Positions 48,986 to 59,770 of a stretch of 64,000 nt of DNA are shown here, piece after piece. Within the stretch, counting starts at the first letter, position 1, and the number at the start of each line of letters is the position of its first letter. The notes beneath the pieces were generated by a model, which saw nothing but the letters and a program-made list of their open reading frames with translations, had not been told where the DNA came from and made no database searches. Origin of the DNA: Lactuca virosa (lineage: Eukaryota; Streptophyta; Magnoliopsida; Asterales; Asteraceae); contig CAKMRJ010005634.1 in the NCBI GenBank assembly GCA_928212115.1, positions 180,224,745 to 180,288,744 of the forward strand. The letters are read 5' to 3'. The position numbers and the translations under genes are program-made.

Positions 48986-49755
48986 TCTGCCCCATCCATT
49001 AAGCGCACGTAATTCGCCCTGATATGGCCAGTCTGATGACAACGGTGACCCAATTGTACCTCTAGGGTGCATTCCTGGGGGAGATGGCCCTTTCATCCGC
49101 ACCCGCTCATGTTCTCCTCCATCCTTTGTGAACACATTATGGCCCCTCGAGCCTCTACTCCTGGACATGGAAACATCCAACTACTCAGATGTTCTTAGCT
49201 GAGTGGGACCATGAGTCTGCTTCCTCTTCCCTAATCACCTCTCCAAACCAATCTCCTGACCCTGAAATGCCTCGATCGCCCCATCAACCGCCTGAACAGC
49301 CAAGATTTGACCCTCGAACTTGGTGACCAATCTATCAGTGACACAGACAATGATGTGTGATAGCTCCTCACGTAAAGCTCGCGAAACTTCTGTGGCAATC
49401 GAATCATGGGATCGATCTCCCGAAAAGCATGATGCATAACCCACCTCCAATCCCTCACGACAAGAGCTAGCAATAAGATCCTCCTTCTTGAAGGATTGTA
49501 TGGATCCACACACTTTGGGCTCTAGATGAGCCCTAACTGCCCTGGTACAATCTCGGCCGGAAATGCCCCGAAATGACCATTCAAGAGCTCCAAAATCCCT
49601 TCCTTGACTGAACCCGAGATCACTGGAGTCCATTCCAAAACACTGCAGGTAATCTCCGATGACATGAACTCCCGCATCTGCTCATCGATCGGCTCAGTAC
49701 CTCTACCTGAGTCGGATCTCGAACTCGAAACTGCTTCCTGAGTGCTCATCACCAT
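48986..49755 (-). pseudogene. gag: Gag remnant of J with large internal loss
   Basis: The start MVMSTQEAVSSSRSDSGRGT (49755) and an acidic helix resemble Gag N ends of Tekay-like plant Gypsy elements. The middle is unrecognisable in two overlapping frames (49235-49633). Near 49045-49000 a knuckle remnant reads RCHQTGHIRANY, its first and last Cys lost. The span from N end to knuckle is far shorter than in a full Gag, so the capsid core is probably deleted. Confidence 0.5.
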
Positions 49756-50682
49756 ACTGAAATCAACATGGAAATGATCAGAACATACCCATGAATTCTC
49801 ATCCTACAGGCTTCCTAGATTCTCCAAGACTCGCCCCTATTCGAGTATGGATCATGTGCTTTCAGTAGTACGGGCCCAATACTACCTTCCACACCTGTCC
49901 ATACTTTCCTCTAGAATCATCCCGAATCCTCCAAGTCACCTTCTCGACTACTAATACCCCAACTAGTCTCTAGATAGCGTAACTAAGCCTCCTAAAGCAC
50001 TTCCTAGGCTCTCCTACGTTCCCGACCTCACCCCGCCCTCAGTTTCTAAAATACTCCTACCAATGTTGACTAACTACGTCATCAATATAGTCACATACAA
50101 CAAAGATCAGATAATCCTTCGAGTAAGAGAATCAACGCTAGAACGGTTGGACTCAAACGAGAGCTACGTAATAGGGCCAATCAATCACTTTGAGATTATT
50201 TAACCCGTGCAACATGTGACTTATCATATTCACTTCATAACTAATCCACATCACTAGGAGTCCCGCAAAGCACAAAGCAAGCAACATTCAGGAAACGGAA
50301 AATTTGACCAGCATATCACTAATCTAGCCATTTTATCCCACCATCAGTAAACATACTAGCATGGAATTCTAAAAGCTCATACAATCAGGCATATAAAGGC
50401 ATCTCCCCTAGCAATCTATCATGCAAACACCGAGCATATCCTTAGCCCAAAATAGCATGCAGTTCCTAGATTCATAAGTCAAATCATGTCAATAACATGT
50501 ATGGTATTTTTGGAAAACTTACTTGAGCTCGGCTGATTGCATGCATCACACCCTTTCTTGTCCTAGAAAAATATTTTCTCAAAAATGTATTCCTTTTTGA
50601 AAAACTTTACCAAAACATCAATTAGAGTTCAGACACACCCGAGAGTATGTCTGAATCCCTCAAACTAAGGCTCTGATACCCA
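49756..50682 (-). other. Leader and primer site of J
   Basis: About 900 bp without a gene, holding the second copy of the 117-bp internal repeat (50116-50232). At its right end the minus strand reads TGGGTATCAGAGCC (50682-50669), an iMet-type primer site with one extra G. Confidence 0.75.
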
Positions 50683-50684
50683 CT

Positions 50685-52448
50685 TGTAACGTCCTAAATT
50701 TTAAAATGCGGAAACTTGTGGTGCATGCTCTGCAATCATCCGGAGCTCGCTTCTTTGAAAACCGTACTACCTGAAACACAAACTGAAAATCATCAGCACA
50801 ACGCTTAGTGAGTTCCCCCAACAAACCACATACCAAAACAAACATACGTCTGAGTATATTTGGGTTCTCGACCAACCCTGCAGAGCATATATGGGTGCTC
50901 GACCTACCCTCTTCGGTCTATCGCAACGAGACATCGGGTCTATTTCATTCCTACCACTACCGCATAATATCATACATAAATCACAAATCATCAAGCAACA
51001 CATGTAAGACCGACAATTATCATAATTCCATCATCATACTATCATATAACTAATCGGTCGTCCTTGGTTCCTTCGACCCACGGATTTTGAGAAAGGAAAC
51101 TCTATCAATCACAATTACTCATTCCATTAATGATTGGGTCCCAATTCGCATTAAGACTCCAATATACAGTAAAAGACCTTTTACCCTTTCCCTAGCTACA
51201 CACAAAACCAAGGCCCAATCCAATGGAACAAAAATCCTAAAGTATAGAATAATCATTCAAGCCCATTTATGGCCCAATTTTCCAAATTAGGCCCAATCCA
51301 TTTCATGGGCCTTCTCCCAAAATTTCGTCAAAGTCTCAATGGCCCGACCATAAAATTCTGATGGCCCAATAACCAGAAATCCAACTTGCTAGCGACTAGA
51401 GCCCAACATGGCCCAAACTGGCCCAAAACACTTCTCATGTCGTGACCAGTCCTCGGTCATGTCGTGGTGGGGTCTTACTCGGTCAAATACCAATTCATCC
51501 CGACTCTACCTAGCCAACTCACTCAAGGAAAAGTCAACAAGCTGACCTGACGTTGTGAGAGGCATGTCTCACGTTGTGAGCCTCAAACAACTGACCAAAA
51601 ATGGGACCAATACATTCCTCACCTCGTGAGGCCTTGTGCTTCACGTCGTGAGGACATTCTGAAGCTAAAAAATTCAACTTTTGAGTCCTTAATCCATTAA
51701 GCCGTCTACCCTAACTTTCCTGAGGGTCTTATAACTACTTAATATAACATAAAGTCGGTGCTTTTAAGACATATATGTCCAATATATGTCAAGATCTCAT
51801 TTAAGCCCAAAATTGAAGAAAATCCATCCAACTTTCATGTCATGCTTCAAAACTCAACCATTTCCTAGATCTAAACTTTATAACGTCCCCAAGGTCCTCA
51901 TAACTAATAAAGTTGCCAACTTTATGGTTTCTATCCAATCAACAAGCTTAACCAAAAACAAATGTGGGAGAAAAGATTAGATCTAGCCTTATATAGTCAT
52001 AATGGTAGAAGCTTTATCACTTACAATGGTCTAGAAACAATTTAAGGTGATGTTGATGATGATTCCTTGCAAGCCACAACACAAGACCACCTTCTTCTTC
52101 TTCTTTCCTCCTTATTCCAATCCAAGAAAAGCTCAAAAACCACCAAAGATCAACCAATTAAGGATGGGCACTAGGGTTTTTTCTGATGTGAAGGAGGGTT
52201 TGAGGCTGATAAGAAACCCTAAAATGGGGTTAGAGATGCTTGAATATGAAGGACACCCTAAAATGACCATGGGCTAGGGATGCAACATTGCTCACGTTGG
52301 GAGCTCTTATTGCTCACGTCGTGAGCTCGGTCCCGGACATAAATCTTCATCAAACCCTCATCACGTCGTGAGAATTCTTTTCCTCCAAAAATTCGACCTT
52401 TGACTCTTTGAACCTCGAATTGATTCATCCAGGAAAACGGGTGATACA
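50685..52448 (-). repeat. 5' LTR of J
   Basis: 1764 bp, minus strand TGTATCACCCG...GGACGTTACA. Many substitutions and indels against the 3' LTR, so J is older than F. Keeps the CTCACG/CGTGAG palindromes (for example 51540-51655, 52310-52370) and only two minisatellite units. Confidence 0.9.
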
Positions 52449-52453
52449 AATGG

Positions 52454-52653
52454 TCCTCGGTTACCTCTCCATCAACGTTAGCCGAAACGCTCAAAAGAAG
52501 TCGATACATGGCCAAAATAAAAAACAAATCTAACTATCGAAACAATCCGAGCCACACAAAAGACAATCTGAATATGATGCTGGGAATATCTCCTCTTTTC
52601 CGAGAAGGATTTACTCACAATATTGATTTTGTGCCTTTTATGTACTATGATCT
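52454..52653 (+). pseudogene. Last visible part of the H post-pol ORF
   Basis: Open reading frame continuing from 44174, including RSRYMAKIKNKSNYRNN and PLFREGFTHNIDFVPFMYYD. It stops where K begins at 52654. No family recognised. Confidence 0.6.
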
Positions 52654-53112
52654 TGTCACACCCCCACAGCGGAACGGCGAAAACATTCCGGGGCGGAGGA
52701 CGTCATGGTTAGTATCACAACACATGCATCATAGTAATCAAAGTAACAAACAACCATTGCATTAATATTAAAGTGTTTACAAAGTATGTGATTCACAAAA
52801 GATTAACTTCAAAAGTAAATAACAAAAAAAGACATGAAGCTACTATACTCCATCTTCTGAATCCCAGTATACGTACCTGTCTACTAGTTTCCTAAGAATA
52901 CAAGTTATGTTGAAAGAGTAGATCAGCATTTAAGCTAGTGAGTTCATAAGTATTTTAGTTATGAAAAGTAAACTGTAAGTTCTTTAGAAAAAGTTTGCAT
53001 GTTCCTCCAGAAATCCTATATTTTCTGATGTGATGAATGATAAGTAAAAATGACTCTACAATTCCTTCTATAAGTACTAAATGGATACAAGTTATATAAA
53101 ATCCAGATCAAA

Positions 53113-53722
53113 CAGACAATTGATTGTGTGAATCTGCCCTAAGCCCACAACCAAACAAGGAACAGGAAATGAGGCGGGAATCACACATCCCATTGTTTGT
53201 TAGATCATCATTGTATATAACCCTGGCGTATTCATTTGGTACTTACGGAGTTAACTGTAATAGTTCTTTATATTTGATGAAAACATTCTTTAAGAAAATC
53301 ATATATTTCCTTTAGTAGAAATGGTAGCCACAATAGTTCCTTCTATAATCACTTAGTTTATGCTAACTATATAAAATCTAATATCGAAAGGACAGTTGAT
53401 TGTGTGAATCTACCCTAAGTCCACACCCAAACAAGGAACAATAAATGAGGTGGAGAACACACATCCAACTGCCTGTCGGATATTAATTATATACAACCCT
53501 GATGTATAAACTAAGGTATTGTAGAATTAACCACTAAAGGTCCTTTAAGTTACACTGGTTTAATAAATGTGAATTAAACTGTTTATAGTTAAGTTTCTAG
53601 TTTAGCTTACTAAATGTTCTATCTGAAAAGTATGTTTTTGTACTAGAAAACGGTATAATGAAATTGTATGCTATGACCTGACCCATACCTGATACTCCTT
53701 ATGATTACTTGGTGTATACAGG

Positions 53723-53784
<62 letters not shown>

Positions 53785-53880
53785 TATGATCGAATAGAGA
53801 GTAGACAGGGTAAATCTGCTCTAAGCGCATAACCAAACAAGGAACAGGAAATGAAGCGGAAAGCACACATCCTACTGTCT
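53113..53880 (-). repeat. Triplicated segment and TA run in LTR K
   Basis: Related blocks begin near 53113, 53393 and 53800, each with a CTAAG(C)CCACA-like part and AAACAAGGAACARKAAATGA. A (TA)n run lies at 53723-53782, between the second and third blocks. The ORF at 53705-53917 is only this TA run. Confidence 0.8.
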
Positions 53881-54099
53881 GTCGTACCCGATTAATAAAT
53901 ATCCCTGATGTATCCACTAAGGAATCATAAAGTTAGCATTATAGGGCCCTTTCTAACTGAATGTTCATGTTACTAGGAATTTATGTGGCATTATTCTATT
54001 TGTTAGGAAGACTACTAGAAGTAATGAAATCCTATACTCTAAACGCCTCAGTCGATACTGTTGTGAGTTTTGTATATATTAATATGCTTTATTTATTAT

Positions 54100-54230
54100 T
54101 GTCTGGTACTTTGTAGATGTACCCTTTATAAATAAAATTCGGTACTTTGTAGATGTACCCCATACATAACTCCGATACTTTATAGATGTACCCCATATAT
54201 AACCTGGTACTTTGTAGGTGTACCCCATAT
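54100..54230. repeat. GGTAC-N9-GTACC hairpin repeat in LTR K
   Basis: Four units of about 33-37 bp (54104, 54141, 54173, 54205), each with GGTACTTTGTAGATGTACC or a close variant, a 5-bp inverted repeat. A further repeated TTCCTCTGTTCTAGAATA segment follows at 54280-54480. Confidence 0.85.
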
Positions 54231-55019
54231 ATATCCTTATACCTTATATATTATCATATTTTGTTATAAACAATGTTTTGTTCCTCTGTTCTAGAATAAG
54301 TTGATGAATCATGATTTGTTCCTCTGTTCTAGAATATAGTATGTTCCTTACTATTTTTGTTATAGTATATTCCTTACTGTTGTGAGTGTAAAGTATAAGT
54401 TCGTGAATCATGATTTGTTCCTCTGTTCTAAAATATAGTATGTTCCTTCCTGTTTTTGTTATAGTATATTCCTTCCTGTTCTAGTTATAGTATGAACTGA
54501 ACCCCTAAACTATACCTATTATAGTTTACTAGTATGCTTGTTTGAACTGTTACTGTCTTGAAGAAAAGACTCAATTATCTACTGAATTAAGCATGTACCT
54601 TAAAAACGGAGTTTTATAAACAATAACCTAACATCTTTTTAAAAGAGTTGTTGAATGGATTTGATCACTTACAAAAGCATAATAAATCCTTTAATGTGAT
54701 GGTTATCACAGGTAAATATTTACACAATATCATTGTGTTGAACTTGTATTCCCCCCCTTAAAAGCATTTAAAAACATTGAAAAGATTGATTATTGGGGTA
54801 TGAACTCACCTTATGTGGGTGATTCAATTGAAGATTCGAGTAAGGATGAGAAGTTTCACGAATGAAGTCCCGAGGCACAAACGAGTCCTAAACGACATAT
54901 ATTGATACATATATGTATATAGTTAGTGTTTAAAACAACTAACATGTAAGGGAAACAACCTTAGGAACTAGAAAACACTATCAATGGAGTATTAGAATCA
55001 CATGTGATTAATCACAAGG

Positions 55020-55660
55020 AGTACACGACCAAACTCTAGGAGTCCACGGCCTTGGGAGGGTTTACAGCCCAAGATCCTATGAAGGGTTTACGGCCGTAAA
55101 CCCTTCAAGATCTTGAACATCATGAAGATCTTGCACAAAGTGGTTGTTTTACGGGTGGAAATCAAGAGCTTCTAACGGACAACAAGTAGATGAAAGAGCT
55201 ACTTACAATTTCAATGCTTTTAGGGTGTTCACGACCCAAGAAAAAGTGTGTGTTCTTGGTGTTCTTGGTGAATAAGATGGTGATTTGAAGATCTAAACCC
55301 AAAAGAGTTGAATTCACGGATGAAATTAAAGGGTTTCACGTGATCAAGAAGGATATCAAGTAAACATGGAAGAATAACTTACACTTTTGAAGATCAAGGA
55401 GGATATCCTTGATGATACTTAAGAGAGAATGGGAGTTATTGGTTAGAAGAAGTGAGAAATGAAGAAATAATGAAGTAAAGCTATCCATATAGAGAAGAGA
55501 TTGCGGCCGAAGAGTTCACGGTCCGAGGTTCACGGTTGAATCCTCGTTTACGGCCACGAACCGAGGGTTCACGGTCCGATGTGGTTTACGGCTCGCAGGT
55601 TTACGGCTCGATGTTCACGGCTGCGAGGTTTATGGTTGCGAGGAGTTTGCAGCCATGCGA
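55020..55660 (-). repeat. GTTTACGGCC palindromes in LTR K
   Basis: A perfect 26-bp palindrome at 55081-55106, centred on GTTTACGGCCGTAAAC, plus many decayed copies (GTTCACGGTCCG, GTTTACGGCTCG) at 55495-55660. Same motif and same LTR region as in F, but K and F arrays are not collinear. Confidence 0.88.
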
Positions 55661-55799
55661 AGGTTCTGGGTTCTTTAAAGCTTTTCTCTTCCAAATCTTA
55701 ATACTCTTAGTTCACTAGGCTTCAACACTTATAACCCAATAAACCACCTAATTTAAGACCATGGAAGGATTAAGTTTTACCAACGTTGACTTAACGAGA

Positions 55800-55901
55800 A
55801 TAAAAAAAATTCGGGTTATCAGATCATCCCCCCGTTAAAGGGAATTTCGTATAAAAAAATTTCGGGTAATCACATCATCCACCCGTTAACGGGAATTTCG
55901 T
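55800..55901 (-). repeat. 51-bp tandem duplication at the K purine tract/LTR junction
   Basis: Units 55800-55850 and 55851-55901, about 88 per cent alike by eye. Each spans the ACGAAATTCCC string, the purine tract and the first bases of the LTR on the minus strand. Confidence 0.88.
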
Positions 55902-56089
55902 CCCGAAATTAGCTTTCTTAGAAGTACTCTTGGGGTTGTGCTTCTCTGAATGGCAGAATACCCACTCCTAGACCTGGGCAACTTTGCCACGACGCTCATG
56001 ATAGGATTCATACTTGGTACATCTATCATCATCTCATGTATACAAGTCGTATATAATTAAGATTAGTACGACGGTCGTAAAGGCTCCAG
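55902..56089 (-). other. End of K interior
   Basis: Short sequence before the purine tract. A minus-strand CGGGACGAAATT string follows, as in F (27380). No coding domain recognised; the right boundary with L is not sharp. Confidence 0.4.
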
Positions 56090-56478
56090 TTAATGTTTTG
56101 GTCTAGGCTTTCATTGTAATAGTTCCTTTTGAGTCTATAGTGTGATTTTGTTGGTTGTTAGTGAGTTTACGGCCTAGAGTGAGTTTACGGCCGTAAGCCT
56201 GTTTACGGCCATAAACCCTATTTCCGGCCCAAGTCTACTATATATAGAGGAGTTGTAAGTCATTGTTAGGTTGTTGATGCCACAGAGTTCACAGTCTATT
56301 GTATCGAGTTTACCAAACGTTTTACAGCAATAAACGTGTGCAAGCTTGATTTCTCTTCTTCTTCAACTCACATTCTGATTACTTTTGATTGTTTGATTGC
56401 TTGATTTCTCCTCTTGTTCTTCTACTCACATTTTGTTGGTTGTTAGTGAGTTTAGGACCTTACAATTAGTAGCAGAGC
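56090..56478 (+). repeat. 5' LTR of L (start uncertain) and primer site
   Basis: Ends GACCTTACA at 56464; TTAGTAGCAGAGC (56466-56478) is the primer site with two changes. TATATATAG at 56230 is a likely promoter box. Contains GTTTACGGCC motifs at 56165-56212 and a doubled CTTGATTTCTC...CTCACATT segment (56345-56436). Confidence 0.65.
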
Positions 56479-56835
56479 AAAACCGGTGTCAAAGTATCAT
56501 TCAATCGAGTTTTCAGCCGTTTAAACTGATATTCTTCACTGTTCGAGACTGGTTTTGGTGTTTTCGTTGTTAAAGGGATTGAATCTACTCCAAAAACGCA
56601 TTTTCGAATAATTTCTATGAGTTTACTGCCAAGAGATTACGACCGTAAACTCAAGAACAGTCATCAACCGTAAACAGTGTTCTTGGACTGTAAACATAGC
56701 AACTTCATTAACCATAAACTAAGAATCAAAAACCGTAAACACCCTGACCGTAAACACCCAACCCTAAACTCAGTTTACGACCGTAAACACATTAACCGTA
56801 AACTCATTTCTGACATTATTTTGCTTTAATTTCTG
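56479..56835 (+). other. Leader of L with many CCGTAAAC copies
   Basis: No gene. About ten copies of ACCGTAAAC or GACCGTAAAC (56640-56805), one GTTTACGACCGTAAAC palindrome at 56773, all within 170 bp upstream of the gag ATG. Confidence 0.8.
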
Positions 56836-57572
56836 ATGGAGTCTCAAAGTCAAACACATTTTCATGAACTGGGTACTGTCATGGGTACAACCACACGTAT
56901 TCCAAGACTAATGTCTGCAGATGGTTTTCCTGAATGGAATACCGGATTGAAAAGTACATTAAAATGAAAGACTTCAAAGTTTGGAGAAGCATCATCAAGG
57001 GTCCTTTTCGAATTACTATGATAGTTGGAGGACAAGTGATTGACAAAGCAGTTGAGAACTATACAGATGAAGAATTTGAGAAAGTTGAAGAACAGGAAAG
57101 GGCTTTAGCCACTCTGACCATGGCATTATCTCCTGATATAGCTCAAGGTTTCAAAGAGTATACTTCAGCTAAAGATCTGTGGGAAGCTTTGATTGAGGTA
57201 TATGAAGGAAATGAAGACATTTGGAAAGTCGCCAAGACATGTTGCGACAGAAATTCAATATGTTGAACTACATTCCTGGAGAGACTCTGGAGGCACAGCT
57301 GCAGCGATTCACAACTCTCACTACTGATATGAACATATCTGGGATCTTCTTGACTAAGTCCGAGATCAACAAAAAGGTACTGAATGCTCTTCTAAGGTCT
57401 TGGGACATGAATGTTGCTGTGATTAAGAAGACCAAGGATCTGAATCGCCTTACTCTTGCTGAAACAATGGCGTTCATCAAAGCTTGTGATATTGATGATA
57501 AACAGCGAGAGATTAACCATGTGAATTCGTATTCGACTACAAATCTCGGAATTTCCTCTAACAATGCTCTTT
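56836..57572 (+). pseudogene. gag: Gag N part of L
   Basis: ATG at 56836 (MESQSQTHFHELG). Frameshifts near 56934 and 57220 break a UBN2-type Copia Gag core: YRIEKYIKMKDFKVW, ATLTMALSPDIAQGF, LRQKFNMLNYIPGETLEAQL, LTLAETMAFIKACDI. Stop at 57572. Capsid part of the element. Confidence 0.86.
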
Positions 57573-59770
57573 AATCAATCATCTCTTCTCCAAGTCAAGG
57601 ATTTACTATTCAACAACCTCAAATTCAAACCTTCATTACTGCGTCATCCATGGCTCAGTCTCAAAGCCAGCCATTCGTCACTCCGCAAGCTGTTCCCTCA
57701 TCCAATGTGCCAGTTGTAGCGTCTTCCTCAAACACAAAGGAAAGTGATGAAAATCTTGCTCTCGCTACCAGGACTTGTTAACTGCTATAATGCCTTTGTA
57801 GCTGGAGAGCTTCCACCTAAGCTGTCATTTGCTGATCTGGATCAGATTCATCCAGAAGATGTGGAAGAGATGGATATCACGTGGCAAATTGATATGGCAG
57901 TGTTCAGGACGAAGCAGTTTGCTAAGAAGACAAAGAAAAATAACCGGGGGTTGAATGATGATAAAAAGGTAGGGTTCAATAAGGGAATGTTGCAATGTTT
58001 CAACTATCACGAGCCGGGTCATTTTGCTCATGAGTGCCCTAAACCGGATCGAAGGATGAACAATAACAGGACAATGGTTACGGTAGGAAACAATCGTGCA
58101 GGTGCTGCGGTCAATGGTGAGACTGTTGTGGTTGCTCAGTCATTTGACTGGGAGGACCAGATTGAGGCTCTGAACATTTCAGGACCTGAAAATGCTCACC
58201 TAGCCCAAATCGATGATGATGCTCCCTTGAAGAATGCTGCAGTTGATACTGAAGAAAAGGTGATGGAGCTGCAGTTTGCAATGATGGTATCTTCTACTTC
58301 CGAGCCCAAGAAACGTGAGGTAAATCTACCTTCTTGTTCTCAGGCATGTACTGAATATGTTAAACTTCTTCATGACGAAATACAATTATTACGTAGAGAA
58401 GTAGAGGATCTTAGATATGAGGGCTATCAACTTAGAAAAGGACACAAAAACCCCTAAAGGCCCAGTTAGAGACAAAAAATAAAGGACTTTAAGAGAATTC
58501 AGACAGAATACAGTGAAAAATGTGAACTTTATGATTATATTAAGAGACAGAGTGATGAGTTAATTGCTGAGCTTGATACATTAAAGAGGCAATTTGAAAC
58601 TGCAAATTTGATTTGAGTTTGATAAAAAGTTTCAAGTGGTAGTTACCAACATGATTGACCATTGCCTTCAGTTCAAACAAAACCAGAAAAAGGGTCTAGG
58701 ATACGATAATGTACCTCCTCCTTTCAATCACAATTATCAATATCAACCCTTATCCAAAGAGGAGATTTCCAGTGAATCATTCATGGTTTATGGCAAACCA
58801 TCTGTTTTTGTTTCAGGAGGATTTATTAATGTTGAAAGTACTAACGTTTCTACTTCCCCTGCAGATCAATCCTTAGATCAGGCAAAGCAAGAACTTGGAG
58901 AATCTGTTTCTGATAATAAAACTGAGTCTGATTCTGATGTTTTTATTTCAAATGAAAAATCTTTTGGTTCTGATGTTAACAATGACAATGTTTTTGTGAT
59001 GCTTTCACATATGCTCCTGTTGAATTTAATTTCTTTGAAATGTTTGATGAATTTTTTGGTAATCCTAATGTTTGTGCTTTTAATGAAAACACACCAATTC
59101 CACAAGTCACACCATATGATACAACCTCACTTATCTCACATCCTGTTTCATGCACATGTTCTGGTGAGAAAAATAAGGTTGTCAGTGAAGAAAATAAATA
59201 TGAGAAATGCAGTACAAGTTCCAGTAATAATAAACATATTTGTTTTAATTGTGGTATTGGTGGACATATAGCTAGGAATTGTCAGAATAGGATGTTTGTG
59301 AACTATATGTCGCCAAGAGGAGAGAACAAATCTAGAGGAAGGTCTTTAATTAGAAAGTCCTCAACAACTCGTTCTCGGAATGATGATTGGAAGGATGATC
59401 GAAGCAAAAAAAAAGGGCGGGTTTTCAAAAGAATAAAAAGGTTTTTCATAACAAAGTTCCAAACAGTTTGGCAAAACCGAACAAGGCTCCGCCAAGATCG
59501 GTTTCGTCAAAGAGCAGTTCTGGATCTTCAACCACTTCTGGTGGAACATCCAGAGGCTCAGTGCAAACTGATAAGAAACAAATTTCAAAACCACCTGTGA
59601 CTGTTAGAAAACCTAAATATCATTGGATGCCCAAATCAACTTCCAATCAATCATCAGCATCCTCTGAAAAGCTTAGAAATGATGATTTAGAATTGAAAGT
59701 TTTGAAAGATAAATCAGAGAAAGTGAAAAGGAAACCCAGGACAGTGATGACCTGGGTTCCCAAATTTAAA
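57573..59770 (+). pseudogene. gag: Gag C part of L: two zinc knuckles split by a coiled coil
   Basis: VNCYNAFVAGELPPKLSFAD and VEEMDITWQIDMAVFRTKQF lead to a first knuckle CFNYHEPGHFAHEC (57993-58034; second Cys is Tyr). A helical segment (YVKLLHDEIQLLRREVEDLR, 58360-58430; DELIAELDTLKRQFETAN, to 58610) and a low-complexity acidic stretch follow. A second knuckle CFNCGIGGHIARNC (59241-59282) is intact. A basic, Ser-rich tail runs to 59770. Frame breaks at 57740, 58457, 58600, 59030 and 59460. Confidence 0.82.

Larger units (their letters stand above)
44180..52448 (-). mobile_element. Complete but mostly non-coding Gypsy J
   Basis: 8269 bp on the minus strand: 5' LTR (50685-52448), primer site, leader, gag remnant, about 2.8 kb of unassigned interior, purine tract, 3' LTR (44180-46183). 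No PR, RT, RNase H or IN was found. LTR layout (AACTCACTAAGCTT block, minisatellite) relates it to G. It looks like a non-autonomous derivative that moved with help from a relative. Confidence 0.88.
32391..52653 (+). mobile_element. Ty1/Copia SIRE-like element H, interrupted three times
   Basis: 5' LTR, long gag with zinc knuckle and coiled coil, PR, IN, RT, RNase H, then another long ORF after pol, as in SIRE/Maximus elements. Interrupted by solo LTR I, Gypsy J and Gypsy K; the 3' LTR is right of the window. It inserted into A's RT; the left flank bases 32386-32390 (gaaat) are the expected target copy. Confidence 0.85.
52654..55874 (-). repeat. 3' LTR of K
   Basis: About 3.2 kb. The start is duplicated, so it is either 55874 (TGTGATTACCC) or 55823 (TCTGATAACCC). 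Contains the GAACTCACTAGCTTAAA block (about 52930, minus) as in F and G, three spaced copies of an ACCAAACAAGGAACAGGAAA segment, a TA microsatellite and GTTTACGGCC motifs near its start. Confidence 0.85.
52654..56089 (-). mobile_element. Gypsy K, 3' LTR and end of interior
   Basis: Minus-strand LTR related to that of F (same GGGTGTGACA end and TGATAACCCG start), its purine tract and about 190 bp of interior. Inserted into H at 52653 (flank gatct). Cut on the right by Copia L; the rest of K is right of the window. Confidence 0.8.

Noticed and set aside
53705..53917. ORF with a Tyr/Ile run
   Set aside because: It is the translation of a TA microsatellite; no gene.
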